The notes beneath the pieces are model-generated. The model searched no databases. It saw only the letters and a program-made list of their open reading frames with translations, and was not told the DNA's origin. Shown here piece by piece: positions 1 through 7,858 of a stretch of DNA of 64,000 bases. Positions within the stretch are counted from its first letter, which is position 1, and each line of letters opens with the position of its first letter. Position numbers and translations under genes: made by a program. Source of the DNA: Asanoa ishikariensis (GTDB taxonomy: Bacteria > Actinomycetota > Actinomycetes > Mycobacteriales > Micromonosporaceae). The DNA lies in contig NZ_FNQB01000002.1 in NCBI RefSeq assembly GCF_900107455.1, positions 806,001 through 870,000 of the forward strand. The letters run 5' to 3'.

Positions 1-870
1 ACCGCCTACCGCGCGGATTCGATAAACGTCGACGGCGGCGACCTCGCGGTCGGGGTCTGGGGCGACGACGGCCCGCTGGTCGTGGCGGCGCACGGGATCA
101 CCTCGCACCACCGCGCCTGGGCGCTGGTCGGCGAGGACCTCGGTGCCGACCACCGGTTCGTCGCTCCCGACCTGCGCGGCCGAGGCCACAGCCGGGACCT
201 GCCGGCGCCCTACGGCATGGCGCGGCACGCGGCGGACCTGGCCGAGGTGATCCAGGCGTACGGCGGAACGGCGGTCGTGGTGGGCCACTCGATGGGCGCC
301 TGGGCGGCGGTCGAGCTGGCCCGGTCGTACCCGATGCTGGTCGACCGCCTCGTGCTCGTCGACGGGGGCCCGGCGATGCCGCCGCCCCCGGGTGTGCCGG
401 CGGATCCGAGCCCGGACCAGGTCACCGCCGCGATCGTGGAGACGGTCGGGCGGGCGTACCAGCGGCTGACCATGACCTTCCCGGACCGCGCCGCCTACGT
501 CGCGACCTGGCAGGCCCACCCGTCGTTCGCCGATTGGTCGCGGACGATGGCCGAGTACGCCGAGTACGACCTGGTCGAGGTCGACGGCGCGCTGCGGCCG
601 GCGTGCCACCTGGAAGCGGCGCTGCGGGACGCGCGGGACCTGTTCGCGTGGCAACCGGTGCCGCCCGCCGCCCTGCCGGTGCCGGCCGTCTTCCTGCGCG
701 CCGAGCGGGGCATGCTCGACCAGCCGGACCCGATGATCGCGGCCGAGGAGGCGACCCGCGCGTTTCCCGGCATCGCCGAGCGGGAGGTGCCCGGCACCAA
801 CCACTACACGATCGTGCTCGGGCCCAAGGGCGCCGCCGAGGTCGCGGCCGAGGTGCGAAACACCGACTGA
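1..870 (+). CDS. Alpha/beta hydrolase, 5' end outside the window
   Basis: The reading frame is open from base 1, so the true start lies upstream; at least 289 residues are visible. It reads as an alpha/beta-hydrolase fold enzyme. An oxyanion-type HGI motif is at residues 30-32. The nucleophile elbow GHSMG has Ser at visible residue 97. The C-terminal NHYTIV motif supplies the catalytic His near residue 268. No signal peptide can be judged without the N-terminus. Family members hydrolyse esters, lactones or C-C bonds; the substrate cannot be told from sequence. It ends 50 bases before the next gene on the same strand, so co-transcription is possible. An internal GTG at 82 would cut into the first core strand and is unlikely to be the start. 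Confidence 0.85.
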   Translation, partial: TAYRADSINVDGGDLAVGVWGDDGPLVVAAHGITSHHRAWALVGEDLGADHRFVAPDLRGRGHSRDLPAPYGMARHAADLAEVIQAYGGTAVVVGHSMGAWAAVELARSYPMLVDRLVLVDGGPAMPPPPGVPADPSPDQVTAAIVETVGRAYQRLTMTFPDRAAYVATWQAHPSFADWSRTMAEYAEYDLVEVDGALRPACHLEAALRDARDLFAWQPVPPAALPVPAVFLRAERGMLDQPDPMIAAEEATRAFPGIAEREVPGTNHYTIVLGPKGAAEVAAEVRNTD

Positions 871-920
871 CGGGCATGGCAGACTGACCCTGACCTTATG
901 GATCGTTAGGGGAGCGCTGC

Positions 921-2702
921 GTGTCGCGGGAGATCAACACCGTCGGAGTTGTCGGACTCGGCACGATGGGCGCGGGCATCGTCGAGGTCTTCGCGCGCAG
1001 CGGGATCGACGTCGTCGCGGTCGAGGTCACCGAGGAGGCGGTCGAGCGGGGCCAGGCGACACTGGTCGGCTCGATCGACCGGGCGGTGGCCAAGGGCAAG
1101 CTGACGCCGGCCGCGCGCGACGAGATCTTCGCCCGGGTCGGCTTCGCGGTCGGCTTCGACGCGCTGCACGACGTCGACCTGGTCATCGAGGCGGTGCCCG
1201 AGCAGCTCCCGCTCAAGCAGCGGATCTTCGCCGAGCTCGACCGGGTCTGCAAGGCGGACGCGATCCTGGCCACCAACACCTCGTCGCTGTCGGTCACCGA
1301 GATCTCCGTCGCCACGAGCCGCCCCAACCAGGTCATCGGCGTGCACTTCTTCAACCCGGCGCCCGTGATGAAGCTGGTCGAGATCGTCCGCACCGTGGTC
1401 ACCGCGCCCGAGGTGGTGGCCGACGTCGAGGCGCTCTGCGTCCGGCTCGGCAAGACCGACGTGACGATCAACGACCGGGCCGGCTTCATCGCCAACGCGC
1501 TGCTCTTCGGCTACCTCAACCAGGCCGTGTCGATGCTGGAGGCGCGCTACGCGACCCGCGAGGACATCGACGCGGCGATGCGGCTCGGCTGCGGGCTGCC
1601 GATGGGTCCGCTGGCGCTGATGGACCTGATCGGCATCGACACCGCGTACGAGATCCTGGACACGATGTACCGCCGGGGCGGACGCGACCGCCGGCACGCT
1701 CCGGTCCCGCTGATCAAGCAGATGGTCACGGCGGGCCTGCTCGGCCGCAAGACCGGGCGGGGCTTCTACACGTACGAGGGTCCGGGCTCGCCCAAGGTCG
1801 TGGCCGACGAGCTGACCGCTCCGTCCGCGGCCGCGGCGCCCGCCTCGGTGCAGATCGGCACGATCGGCGTGGTGGGCTCCGGCGTGATGGCCCGCGGCAT
1901 CGTCGAGGTGGTCGCCCGGGCCGGCTTCGACGTGGTCGCGGTGACCCGGGGCGAGCCGAAGACCACGGCGCTGGCCGAAGCGGTGCGCGGCTCGCTCGCC
2001 AAGGCGGTGGTCAAGGGCAAGCTGACCGAGGACGACCAGGCCGCGGCGCTGGCCCGGATCACCTGGTCGCACCGGCTCGAGGACCTCGACGACGTCGACC
2101 TGGTGATCGAGTCGGTGGTCGAGGAGCTCCCGGTCAAGAAGGCCGTGTTCGCCGCCCTCGACGAGATCTGCAAGCCGGGTGTGGTGCTCGCCACCACCAC
2201 CTCGTCGCTGCCGGTGATCGAGATCGCGATGGCCACCCAGCGCCCGGCCGACGTCGTCGGCCTGCACTTCTTCAACCCGGCGCCGGTGATGGCGCTGGTC
2301 GAGATCGTGCGCACCATCCGCACCGCGCCGGAGACCACCGCGGCGGCGGACGCGCTGGTGACGGCGCTGGGCAAGACCGGCGTGCACTGCGCCGACCGGT
2401 CCGGTTTCATCGTCAACGCGCTGCTCTTCCCCTACCTGAACGACGCGGTCCGGATGCTCGAGGCGTCGTACGCGTCGGCCGACGACATCGACTACGCGAT
2501 GAAGCTCGGCTGCGGCTACCCGATGGGCCCGTTCGAGCTGCTCGACACCGTCGGCCTCGACGTGGCGCTGGCCATCCAGCGCGAGCTCTACCTGGAGCTG
2601 CGCGAGCCGGGCTTCGCTCCCGCCCCGCTGCTGGAACACCTGGTGACCGCGGGCTACGTGGGACGCAAGGCCGGCCGCGGATTCCGCGACCACACGCACT
2701 AA
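921..2702 (+). CDS. Tandem-duplicated 3-hydroxyacyl-CoA (3-hydroxybutyryl-CoA) dehydrogenase
   Basis: This 593-residue protein is two full 3-hydroxyacyl-CoA dehydrogenases joined head to tail (about 1-290 and 312-593). The family oxidises 3-hydroxyacyl-CoA to 3-ketoacyl-CoA with NAD(P). Domain 1 has GLGTMG at residues 12-17, the catalytic region GVHFFNPAPVM and DRAGFIANAL. Domain 2 repeats these as GSGVMA (319-324), GLHFFNPAPVM and DRSGFIVNAL, so both active sites look intact. The second dinucleotide loop ends in Ala rather than Gly. It also lacks the acidic residue after strand 2 (VAVTRGE versus VAVEVTE), a pattern seen in NADP-preferring folds; that reading is inference. The GTG start has AGGGGAG about ten bases upstream. 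ccrA at the other end of the window would be a pathway partner in C4 acyl-CoA metabolism. Confidence 0.9.
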   Translation: MSREINTVGVVGLGTMGAGIVEVFARSGIDVVAVEVTEEAVERGQATLVGSIDRAVAKGKLTPAARDEIFARVGFAVGFDALHDVDLVIEAVPEQLPLKQRIFAELDRVCKADAILATNTSSLSVTEISVATSRPNQVIGVHFFNPAPVMKLVEIVRTVVTAPEVVADVEALCVRLGKTDVTINDRAGFIANALLFGYLNQAVSMLEARYATREDIDAAMRLGCGLPMGPLALMDLIGIDTAYEILDTMYRRGGRDRRHAPVPLIKQMVTAGLLGRKTGRGFYTYEGPGSPKVVADELTAPSAAAAPASVQIGTIGVVGSGVMARGIVEVVARAGFDVVAVTRGEPKTTALAEAVRGSLAKAVVKGKLTEDDQAAALARITWSHRLEDLDDVDLVIESVVEELPVKKAVFAALDEICKPGVVLATTTSSLPVIEIAMATQRPADVVGLHFFNPAPVMALVEIVRTIRTAPETTAAADALVTALGKTGVHCADRSGFIVNALLFPYLNDAVRMLEASYASADDIDYAMKLGCGYPMGPFELLDTVGLDVALAIQRELYLELREPGFAPAPLLEHLVTAGYVGRKAGRGFRDHTH

Positions 2703-2718
2703 TGCTTAACCTTGAGGT

Positions 2719-3042
2719 GTGAGCCCGCGTCGCAACCGCCCGAAGCCCGATGACGGGCGTCCGATGGACGACGAGTCGCTGCGGCGCGGCGGTTCGATCG
2801 AGGGCGACCGGCACGGCGACTGGATGGTGCGGCTGATACCCGGCGGGGCCAGCGCGAAGGTCTATCGCTGCCCCGGCTGTGACCAGGAGATCCAACCCGG
2901 CACCGCGCACGTCGTGGTGTGGCCGGCCGACGAGCGTGGCGACCTGACCGACCGCCGGCACTGGCACAGCGGCTGTTGGCGAGCCCGCGACCGGCGGGCG
3001 CCCGGAGTGATTCGGTCGCGCAACGCCCCGCGTTACGGCTGA
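2719..3042 (+). CDS. Small conserved actinobacterial zinc-ribbon-like protein
   Basis: A 107-residue soluble protein starting at GTG, 16 bases after the dehydrogenase gene. The N-terminus is basic (MSPRRNRPK). The core carries CPGC (Cys51, Cys54) followed by HWHSGC (His81, His83, Cys86), a plausible zinc site. I recall very similar short proteins downstream of 3-hydroxybutyryl-CoA dehydrogenase genes in Streptomyces, usually labelled ATP/GTP-binding; I see no P-loop here, so that label is not supported. The function is unknown. The 3' end overlaps the convergent hydrolase gene by 10 bases. Confidence 0.75.
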   Translation: MSPRRNRPKPDDGRPMDDESLRRGGSIEGDRHGDWMVRLIPGGASAKVYRCPGCDQEIQPGTAHVVVWPADERGDLTDRRHWHSGCWRARDRRAPGVIRSRNAPRYG

Positions 3043-3851
3043 CCGAACTCGGCCAGCACCGCGTCGGAGAGGGCCGGCCAGAGCGGGTGCGCCCACTCGC
3101 CGAAGTTGCGGTCCGTGAGGCAGGCGCAGGCGAGCCCGGCCACCGGGTCGACCCAGAGGAACGTGCCGGTCTGGCCGAAGTGCCCGAAGGTGGCGGGCGA
3201 GTTGTTCGCACCCGTCCAATGCGGGGTCTTGTGCGACCGGATCTCGAAGCCGAGCCCCCAGTCGTTGGGGTCCTGCCGGCCGTAGCCCGGCAGCACCCCG
3301 GACAGGCCCGGGAACGCCACCTTGGCCGCCTCGCGGGTCAGCGCCGGTGCGATCGTCGGGGCCAGCAGCTCCCGGGCCAGCGTCGCGAGGTCGCCGACCG
3401 GACCGGTCACCTTCGCCGCCGGCGAGCCTTCCAGCACCGTGTCGGCCATGTCGAGCTGGTCCAGCACCAGGTCGATCATCAGGTCGGCGAAGCTGCCCTC
3501 GGCCCGCTCCGCCACGAACTCGGCGAGCACCTCGAAGCCGCGGTTCGAGTAGATCCGGCGCTGGCCCGGCTGGCCCATCACCTGGTCGTCGCCGAAGTTG
3601 AGGCCGGAGGCGTGTGCCAGCAGGTGGCGCACGGTCGACCCGGGCGGTCCGGCCGGGTCATCGAGCGAGACGAGCCCGTCGTCGATCGCGGCCAGCACGG
3701 TCAGCGCGGTCAGCGGCTTGGTCACCGACGCCCAGGGCAGCTCGACCTCGGGACCGGTGCGGGCCAGGACGCCGCCGGAGTTGACGACGGCGACGGCGAC
3801 GGTGTCCACCGGCCACGATTCGACCAGGGCTAGGGCTTGCGAGTCGGGCAC
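3033..3851 (-). CDS. Serine hydrolase of the beta-lactamase / class C PBP family
   Basis: A 272-residue protein with the beta-lactamase-family hallmarks: SVTK (Ser42 nucleophile, Lys45) and YSN (Tyr101-Asn103), followed by a GHFGQTG segment near the C-terminus that occupies the KTG-like position. Members act as esterases, D-aminopeptidases or cell-wall-modifying hydrolases; true beta-lactamase activity should not be assumed. No signal peptide or membrane segment is visible, so it is probably cytoplasmic. The start is GTG. It lies 9 bases after the stop of the upstream glycosyltransferase on the same strand and may be the last gene of the exopolysaccharide operon, although its product has no obvious link to it. 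Confidence 0.85.
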   Translation of the reverse strand: MPDSQALALVESWPVDTVAVAVVNSGGVLARTGPEVELPWASVTKPLTALTVLAAIDDGLVSLDDPAGPPGSTVRHLLAHASGLNFGDDQVMGQPGQRRIYSNRGFEVLAEFVAERAEGSFADLMIDLVLDQLDMADTVLEGSPAAKVTGPVGDLATLARELLAPTIAPALTREAAKVAFPGLSGVLPGYGRQDPNDWGLGFEIRSHKTPHWTGANNSPATFGHFGQTGTFLWVDPVAGLACACLTDRNFGEWAHPLWPALSDAVLAEFGQP

Positions 3852-3860
3852 ACCGCAACG

Positions 3861-4685
3861 CTAACGGGTCGACTCGTCGCGGGCCCAGGCGGCGCCTTCC
3901 GGGGTGCGCCTGGCCCGCCGCTCGGCCAACAGCGTCAGCGCGGCGTAGCAGGCGCCGGCCGGCCACAGCCAGGGTCGCGGGAGCACCACGTCGACGAGCC
4001 AGGACGCCTTGCGCGCCGGACGGACGGCGACGGCGGCTCCGGCAGCGCGCAGCGCGGTGTTCGCCCCGCGCACCCGGCCGAGCCGGCGCAGCAGGTCCTC
4101 GGTGCGGGTCGGGGTGGCCACCACCGACGGGACCTCCGCGACCTCGCGCTTCTCGCCGTCCGCGAACAGCGCGTCGAGGAAGAGGTCGTCGGCGAACAGG
4201 TCGGGGAACTCGTCGAACCGCGCCCGGGCGTCCTTGGACAGCACGATCGCGCCGCGGCCGAACAGCGCGTCCCGGAATGCCGGCAGCCGCCCGTTGACGG
4301 CGAAGTAGGCCCGGACCAGCAGCGGCCGGCCCTTCGTGTCCAGCACCCGGCGGGGCGCAGCCGCGATCACCCCGTCGGCACCGGAGACGCGCGCGGCCAA
4401 CGCCCGCGCCCCGGCGGCCGAGAGCGGGATGTCGGCGTCGAGGTAGATGCGGGGGAAGCTGGTCGCGGCCGCGTCGCCGGCGTTGAGGGCGGCCGGCTTC
4501 GAGGCGCGCTCGACCTCGACCACCCGCACGCCGGGCACGGACCGGGCCACGTCGGCGGTGTCGTCGGTGCAGCCGTTGGCCGCCACGACCACGTCGAACT
4601 CGCCAGGCTCGGCGCCGTCGAGCAGGTGGCGCAGCGTACGCCCGATGACCGTGGCCTCGTTGTGTGCGGCCACCACGATGCTCAC
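3861..4685 (-). CDS. Family 2 glycosyltransferase
   Basis: A 274-residue GT-A fold transferase. The N-terminus VSIVVAAHNEATVIG is the typical first strand of GT2 enzymes, and the metal-binding DAD lies at residues 83-85 (IYLDADIPLS). The open frame extends further upstream, but that part is Arg/Pro-rich shadow sequence over the neighbouring gene. The GTG start overlaps the TGA of the upstream glycosyltransferase (GTGA), which indicates translational coupling. A hydrophobic stretch near the C-terminus (WLWPAGACYAALTLL) may tether it to the membrane. It should add one sugar to the lipid-linked repeat unit of the polysaccharide made by this operon; donor and acceptor are unknown. Confidence 0.88.
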   Translation of the reverse strand: MSIVVAAHNEATVIGRTLRHLLDGAEPGEFDVVVAANGCTDDTADVARSVPGVRVVEVERASKPAALNAGDAAATSFPRIYLDADIPLSAAGARALAARVSGADGVIAAAPRRVLDTKGRPLLVRAYFAVNGRLPAFRDALFGRGAIVLSKDARARFDEFPDLFADDLFLDALFADGEKREVAEVPSVVATPTRTEDLLRRLGRVRGANTALRAAGAAVAVRPARKASWLVDVVLPRPWLWPAGACYAALTLLAERRARRTPEGAAWARDESTR

Positions 4686-5527
4686 CACGGCGCGCGCCCG
4701 GTGATCGCGCGGCGGACCCGCTTGGAGAGGGACCGGCCGCGCTGCCGCCAGCCGGAGTACTCGCGCAGGTCGAGCGAGGCGGCCTGGACGACGTACGCGG
4801 ACCGCTTCATCTGCTCGGTCCACTCGGCGACCGTGCGCACGCCGGTCTTCTGCGCGGACAGCGGCCGGCGCGCCATGAAGTCCTCGTCGGTGTGGTAGAT
4901 CGTGCGCGGGCTGCGCGGGTCGTCGAGGTGGTCCTCGGGCAGGAACGGGTAGACCCAACCGTTGACGAAGCCGAGCCGGGCGGCCCGCAGGCACCAGCTC
5001 GTGAACGAGTCGCCCTCGGCCAGCGGGCCGGTGCGCTCGACCATCGCCCGCTTGAGCAGGTATCCGCTGCCCTGCACCCAGTGGTTGCGCATCAACCGAT
5101 GTCCGCCCGCATACGAAGCCAGCTTGCGGTCGACCAGCTCCTGGCGGACGTCGGACTCCGGGAAGCGCCAGGTGCCGATCACCCCGAACTCGGGGACGTC
5201 CTCGTGCGCCCGGCGGAGCACGTCGAGCCAGGACTTGTCGGGCAGGCAGTCGTCGTCGACCTTGCTCAGGTAGTCGCCGGTCGACTCCGCCCAGAGCCAG
5301 TTGGTCGGCTCGCGCAGGCCGGCATTGGTCGGGCTGTGGTGGAACCGGTGCACTCGGGGGTCGTGCCGGAACTCCTCGACGGCGGCCAGGGTCGCCTCGT
5401 CGCTGCCGTTGTGCCAGAGCCAGACCCGCGCGTCGTCGGTGCGACTGTCGAGCAGGTGCGGAAGCGACAGGCGGACATACTCCGGCCGGTCGTACGTGAT
5501 CATCAGGATGTCGATGCCGCCGGACAT
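4682..5527 (-). CDS. Glycosyltransferase, GT2-like
   Basis: A 281-residue soluble GT-A type transferase. It starts MSGGIDILMITYDRPEYV and carries a nucleotide-binding first half with the aspartate cluster KVDDDCLPDKSW, the usual metal-site position. A WVQGSGYLLKR segment and a later EGDSFTSWC segment match the acceptor-side half of GT2 enzymes. It lies 13 bases after the polymerase gene and overlaps the next glycosyltransferase by four bases. Its place between the polymerase and another transferase supports a role in building the exopolysaccharide repeat unit. The sugar specificity is unknown. Confidence 0.85.
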   Translation of the reverse strand: MSGGIDILMITYDRPEYVRLSLPHLLDSRTDDARVWLWHNGSDEATLAAVEEFRHDPRVHRFHHSPTNAGLREPTNWLWAESTGDYLSKVDDDCLPDKSWLDVLRRAHEDVPEFGVIGTWRFPESDVRQELVDRKLASYAGGHRLMRNHWVQGSGYLLKRAMVERTGPLAEGDSFTSWCLRAARLGFVNGWVYPFLPEDHLDDPRSPRTIYHTDEDFMARRPLSAQKTGVRTVAEWTEQMKRSAYVVQAASLDLREYSGWRQRGRSLSKRVRRAITGRAPW

Positions 5528-5540
5528 CTGCGCGTCTCCT

Positions 5541-6878
5541 CTAGTTGAGCCGGTGTGCCCGGGTCAGGCGCCACATCGCGCCGGCCAGGCCGAGCAGCAG
5601 ATGCATCGTGAACAGGTAGGTGGAGAAGTAGAGCGCGTCGAAGGTGAACGCGGTCACGGCCATCACGCCGATCGCGACGGCCAGCACCGCGGCCAGGTCG
5701 CGGTCACTCTCGCTCTTGGCGAACCGGCGGACCCGGGCGGACACGAAGACGCCGGTCAGGAACAGCACGCCCAGCCCGACCGTGCCGACGATGCCGGTGG
5801 TGACCACGGTGACCAGCCACTGGTTGTCGAGGAGCTGGTAGAGCTCGGGCAGCCAGGTGCCGACCCCGCGACCGAACCAGGGCCGCTCCTTGATGAACGG
5901 CGCGACGTAGTCGTAGTCCTCCAGCCGGCCCTGCACGCTCGGGTCGCTGCTGCCCGCGAAGAGCAGCGACCGCAGCGCGCCCAGCAGGCCTGGCTTGCCG
6001 ACCTGGATGATCGCGGTGAGGAAGGCGCCGGCCACCAGCACGTTGAGCGTGGTGCGCAGGGGCCAGACCAGGATCAGCAGCAGGATCGCCGCGGCCAGGG
6101 CCAGCACGCCGGTGCGGGACAGCGAGATCGGGATGACCGCGGCGACGACCATCGCGATTCCGGCGAAGATCTGTCGTTCCCGACGGGTCGCCGCGAACCG
6201 GGCATAGTGGATGGCCACCACCAGCGCGACCACCATCAGCACGCTGAACTCGATGTAGTGGCCCGCGGTGCCGGCCACCCGGACCAGGCCGCCGCCGCCC
6301 CGGTCGTCGAAGCCGACCAGGTCGCGCTGGAACTGGAGCACCGGCGGCAGCTTGAGGTAGCCGGTGAAGTCCTGGCGGAAGGCGAACTGGGTCAACGCGA
6401 ACAGCGCCATCACCGCGGAGCCGTAGCAGAGCCAGCGCAGCACGGTGTCGATCCGCTCGCGGGTCAGCACACCGTCGCACGCGGCCAGCAGCAGACCGCC
6501 GGCCGCGAATGCCATCAGCACCGTGCGGTCGGCCTGGTTGGCCTCCAGCGGGTCCAACCCACGGGCCTGGCCGGCGATGTACGAAGTGGCCATGGTGACG
6601 AAGTAGAACGCCAGCGCCCAGCGCATCGGCTGTTGGCCGCGGGTGACCAGGGACGGGTGGAAGCGGGTGAGCGCCCACCACACGAACAGCAGCAACCCGG
6701 CGACCACGCCGGGCCGGCCCAGCGTGGTCAGCGGCGGGAAGATCAGCCGGGCGGGCAGGAAGTACATCGCGAAAATGGTGAAGCTCACCCAGGCGGTCGC
6801 GTCCCGGAACTCGATGACGCTGGGTGTCACGCCGTCGTAGACGGTCGCCGTTCTCCGCGCGGATAGATAGGTCTGCAC
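5541..6878 (-). CDS. O-antigen ligase/polymerase-like (Wzy-type) membrane protein
   Basis: A 445-residue polytopic protein with roughly ten or more hydrophobic segments. A large extracytoplasmic loop in the C-terminal half (about residues 310-350) contains GRLEDYDYVAPFIKERPWFGRGVGTW, followed by more helices. The R-x-x-x-W-...-G-x-G-x pattern in that loop is typical of the Wzy/WaaL O-antigen polymerase-ligase superfamily, which joins lipid-linked repeat units outside the membrane. The start is GTG, two bases after the Wzz stop, so translation probably depends on the upstream gene. Together with Wzz it makes this a Wzx/Wzy-type system, but no flippase lies in the same operon. Confidence 0.87.
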   Translation of the reverse strand: MQTYLSARRTATVYDGVTPSVIEFRDATAWVSFTIFAMYFLPARLIFPPLTTLGRPGVVAGLLLFVWWALTRFHPSLVTRGQQPMRWALAFYFVTMATSYIAGQARGLDPLEANQADRTVLMAFAAGGLLLAACDGVLTRERIDTVLRWLCYGSAVMALFALTQFAFRQDFTGYLKLPPVLQFQRDLVGFDDRGGGGLVRVAGTAGHYIEFSVLMVVALVVAIHYARFAATRRERQIFAGIAMVVAAVIPISLSRTGVLALAAAILLLILVWPLRTTLNVLVAGAFLTAIIQVGKPGLLGALRSLLFAGSSDPSVQGRLEDYDYVAPFIKERPWFGRGVGTWLPELYQLLDNQWLVTVVTTGIVGTVGLGVLFLTGVFVSARVRRFAKSESDRDLAAVLAVAIGVMAVTAFTFDALYFSTYLFTMHLLLGLAGAMWRLTRAHRLN

Positions 6879-6880
6879 TA

Positions 6881-7813
6881 TTACTGGTCGTCGTTGTCAG
6901 GCCTGGGCGTCCGCACAGCGGTGAGCAGGATGGTGTCGTCGGTGTCGGGCGTCCGCACGAAGTCGGCCGAGACCTGCTGGGGCGTGGTGGAGTGGCCGTT
7001 GGCGGTGACCGGCGTGCTGTTGATCCGGATCACCTGGGTGGCGTCGACAGGCTCCTCGTCGATGGGATCGGCGACCGGGACCGGTTTGTTGAGCGGCCCG
7101 ACGGGCTTGGCCAGCGGCGGCTGCGGGCGGCGCTGCTCGACCGAGGCGGAACCGGCGGTCGCGTTGGCCCGCAGGCCGACACGGGCGTTGACCTGCTTGG
7201 TGAGCTTGCGCCGGGCGATCGCGTCGTAGGCGACCACGGAGGCGGCCATCAGCAGCAGGCCGACGGCGAGCACGACGATCTGCGCGCGGAGCACGTTGGA
7301 CCGGGACGGCGTCACGTTCAGGCCGGGGTCGAGCACCTGAGTGCTGATCTCCTCGCCGGCCTTGGGCTTGTATTTCGCCTGCTGCCCGACGACCTCTTCG
7401 CTGATCAGCTTGGTGACGGCCTCGACCGTGGCGAGCGCCTTGGCGCTGCTCTCGCTGGAGATCTCGACGGTCATGATCGAACTGCGGGTGACCAGGGTGA
7501 TCTCGTAGTCGTTGTCGCCCCCCGCGGCGACAACCTTCTGCCGGGACTCACCGGACGACACGGCGATCTGCACCGCCTGCGCCATCTGGGTCTCACCGAT
7601 GCGCAGCCACGGGTTGCCCGGAGCCGGCGTCGCACCGTTGGCCGGGGTCGCCGCCGACGTGGTCGGGGGAACCAGGATCACGGTCGCCGTCGTGTTGTAT
7701 TCGGGCTGGATCGCGCTGCCTAGCGCGACGGCCGCGGCCAGCGTCACGATGACGACCGGAACCGCGACGTACCACCGCCGGATGACGAGCTTGAGGAGGT
7801 CAAGGAGGTCCAT
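6881..7813 (-). CDS. Wzz-type polysaccharide chain-length / co-polymerase protein
   Basis: A 310-residue membrane protein with one transmembrane segment near residues 15-35 and a second near 175-198. The periplasm-side domain between them contains the PEYNTTATVILVPP strand typical of Wzz/CapA co-polymerases. The cytoplasmic tail of about 110 residues is Pro/Val-rich and has no tyrosine-kinase Walker motifs, so this is not a fused BY-kinase. Such proteins set chain length and couple polymerase to export. It sits between a GT4 gene (45 bases upstream) and the polymerase (2 bases downstream). ATG start. Confidence 0.87.
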   Translation of the reverse strand: MDLLDLLKLVIRRWYVAVPVVIVTLAAAVALGSAIQPEYNTTATVILVPPTTSAATPANGATPAPGNPWLRIGETQMAQAVQIAVSSGESRQKVVAAGGDNDYEITLVTRSSIMTVEISSESSAKALATVEAVTKLISEEVVGQQAKYKPKAGEEISTQVLDPGLNVTPSRSNVLRAQIVVLAVGLLLMAASVVAYDAIARRKLTKQVNARVGLRANATAGSASVEQRRPQPPLAKPVGPLNKPVPVADPIDEEPVDATQVIRINSTPVTANGHSTTPQQVSADFVRTPDTDDTILLTAVRTPRPDNDDQ

Positions 7814-7858
7814 GGAAAGGCCCTTTGATCGAATGCGGCGGAAAGGGGCGTCAGGTCG

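Noticed and set aside
906-2699. A 597-codon minus-strand open frame opposite the tandem dehydrogenase
   Set aside because: His/Arg/Val-rich shadow, duplicated only because the real gene is duplicated.
3033-3851. Calling the serine hydrolase a beta-lactamase resistance gene
   Set aside because: The motifs fit the wider class C/esterase family and there is no signal peptide, so a resistance role is not supported.
4686-4994. Extension of the GT2 gene to a 377-residue protein
   Set aside because: The added part lies over the neighbouring glycosyltransferase and has shadow composition; the GTGA overlap defines the start.
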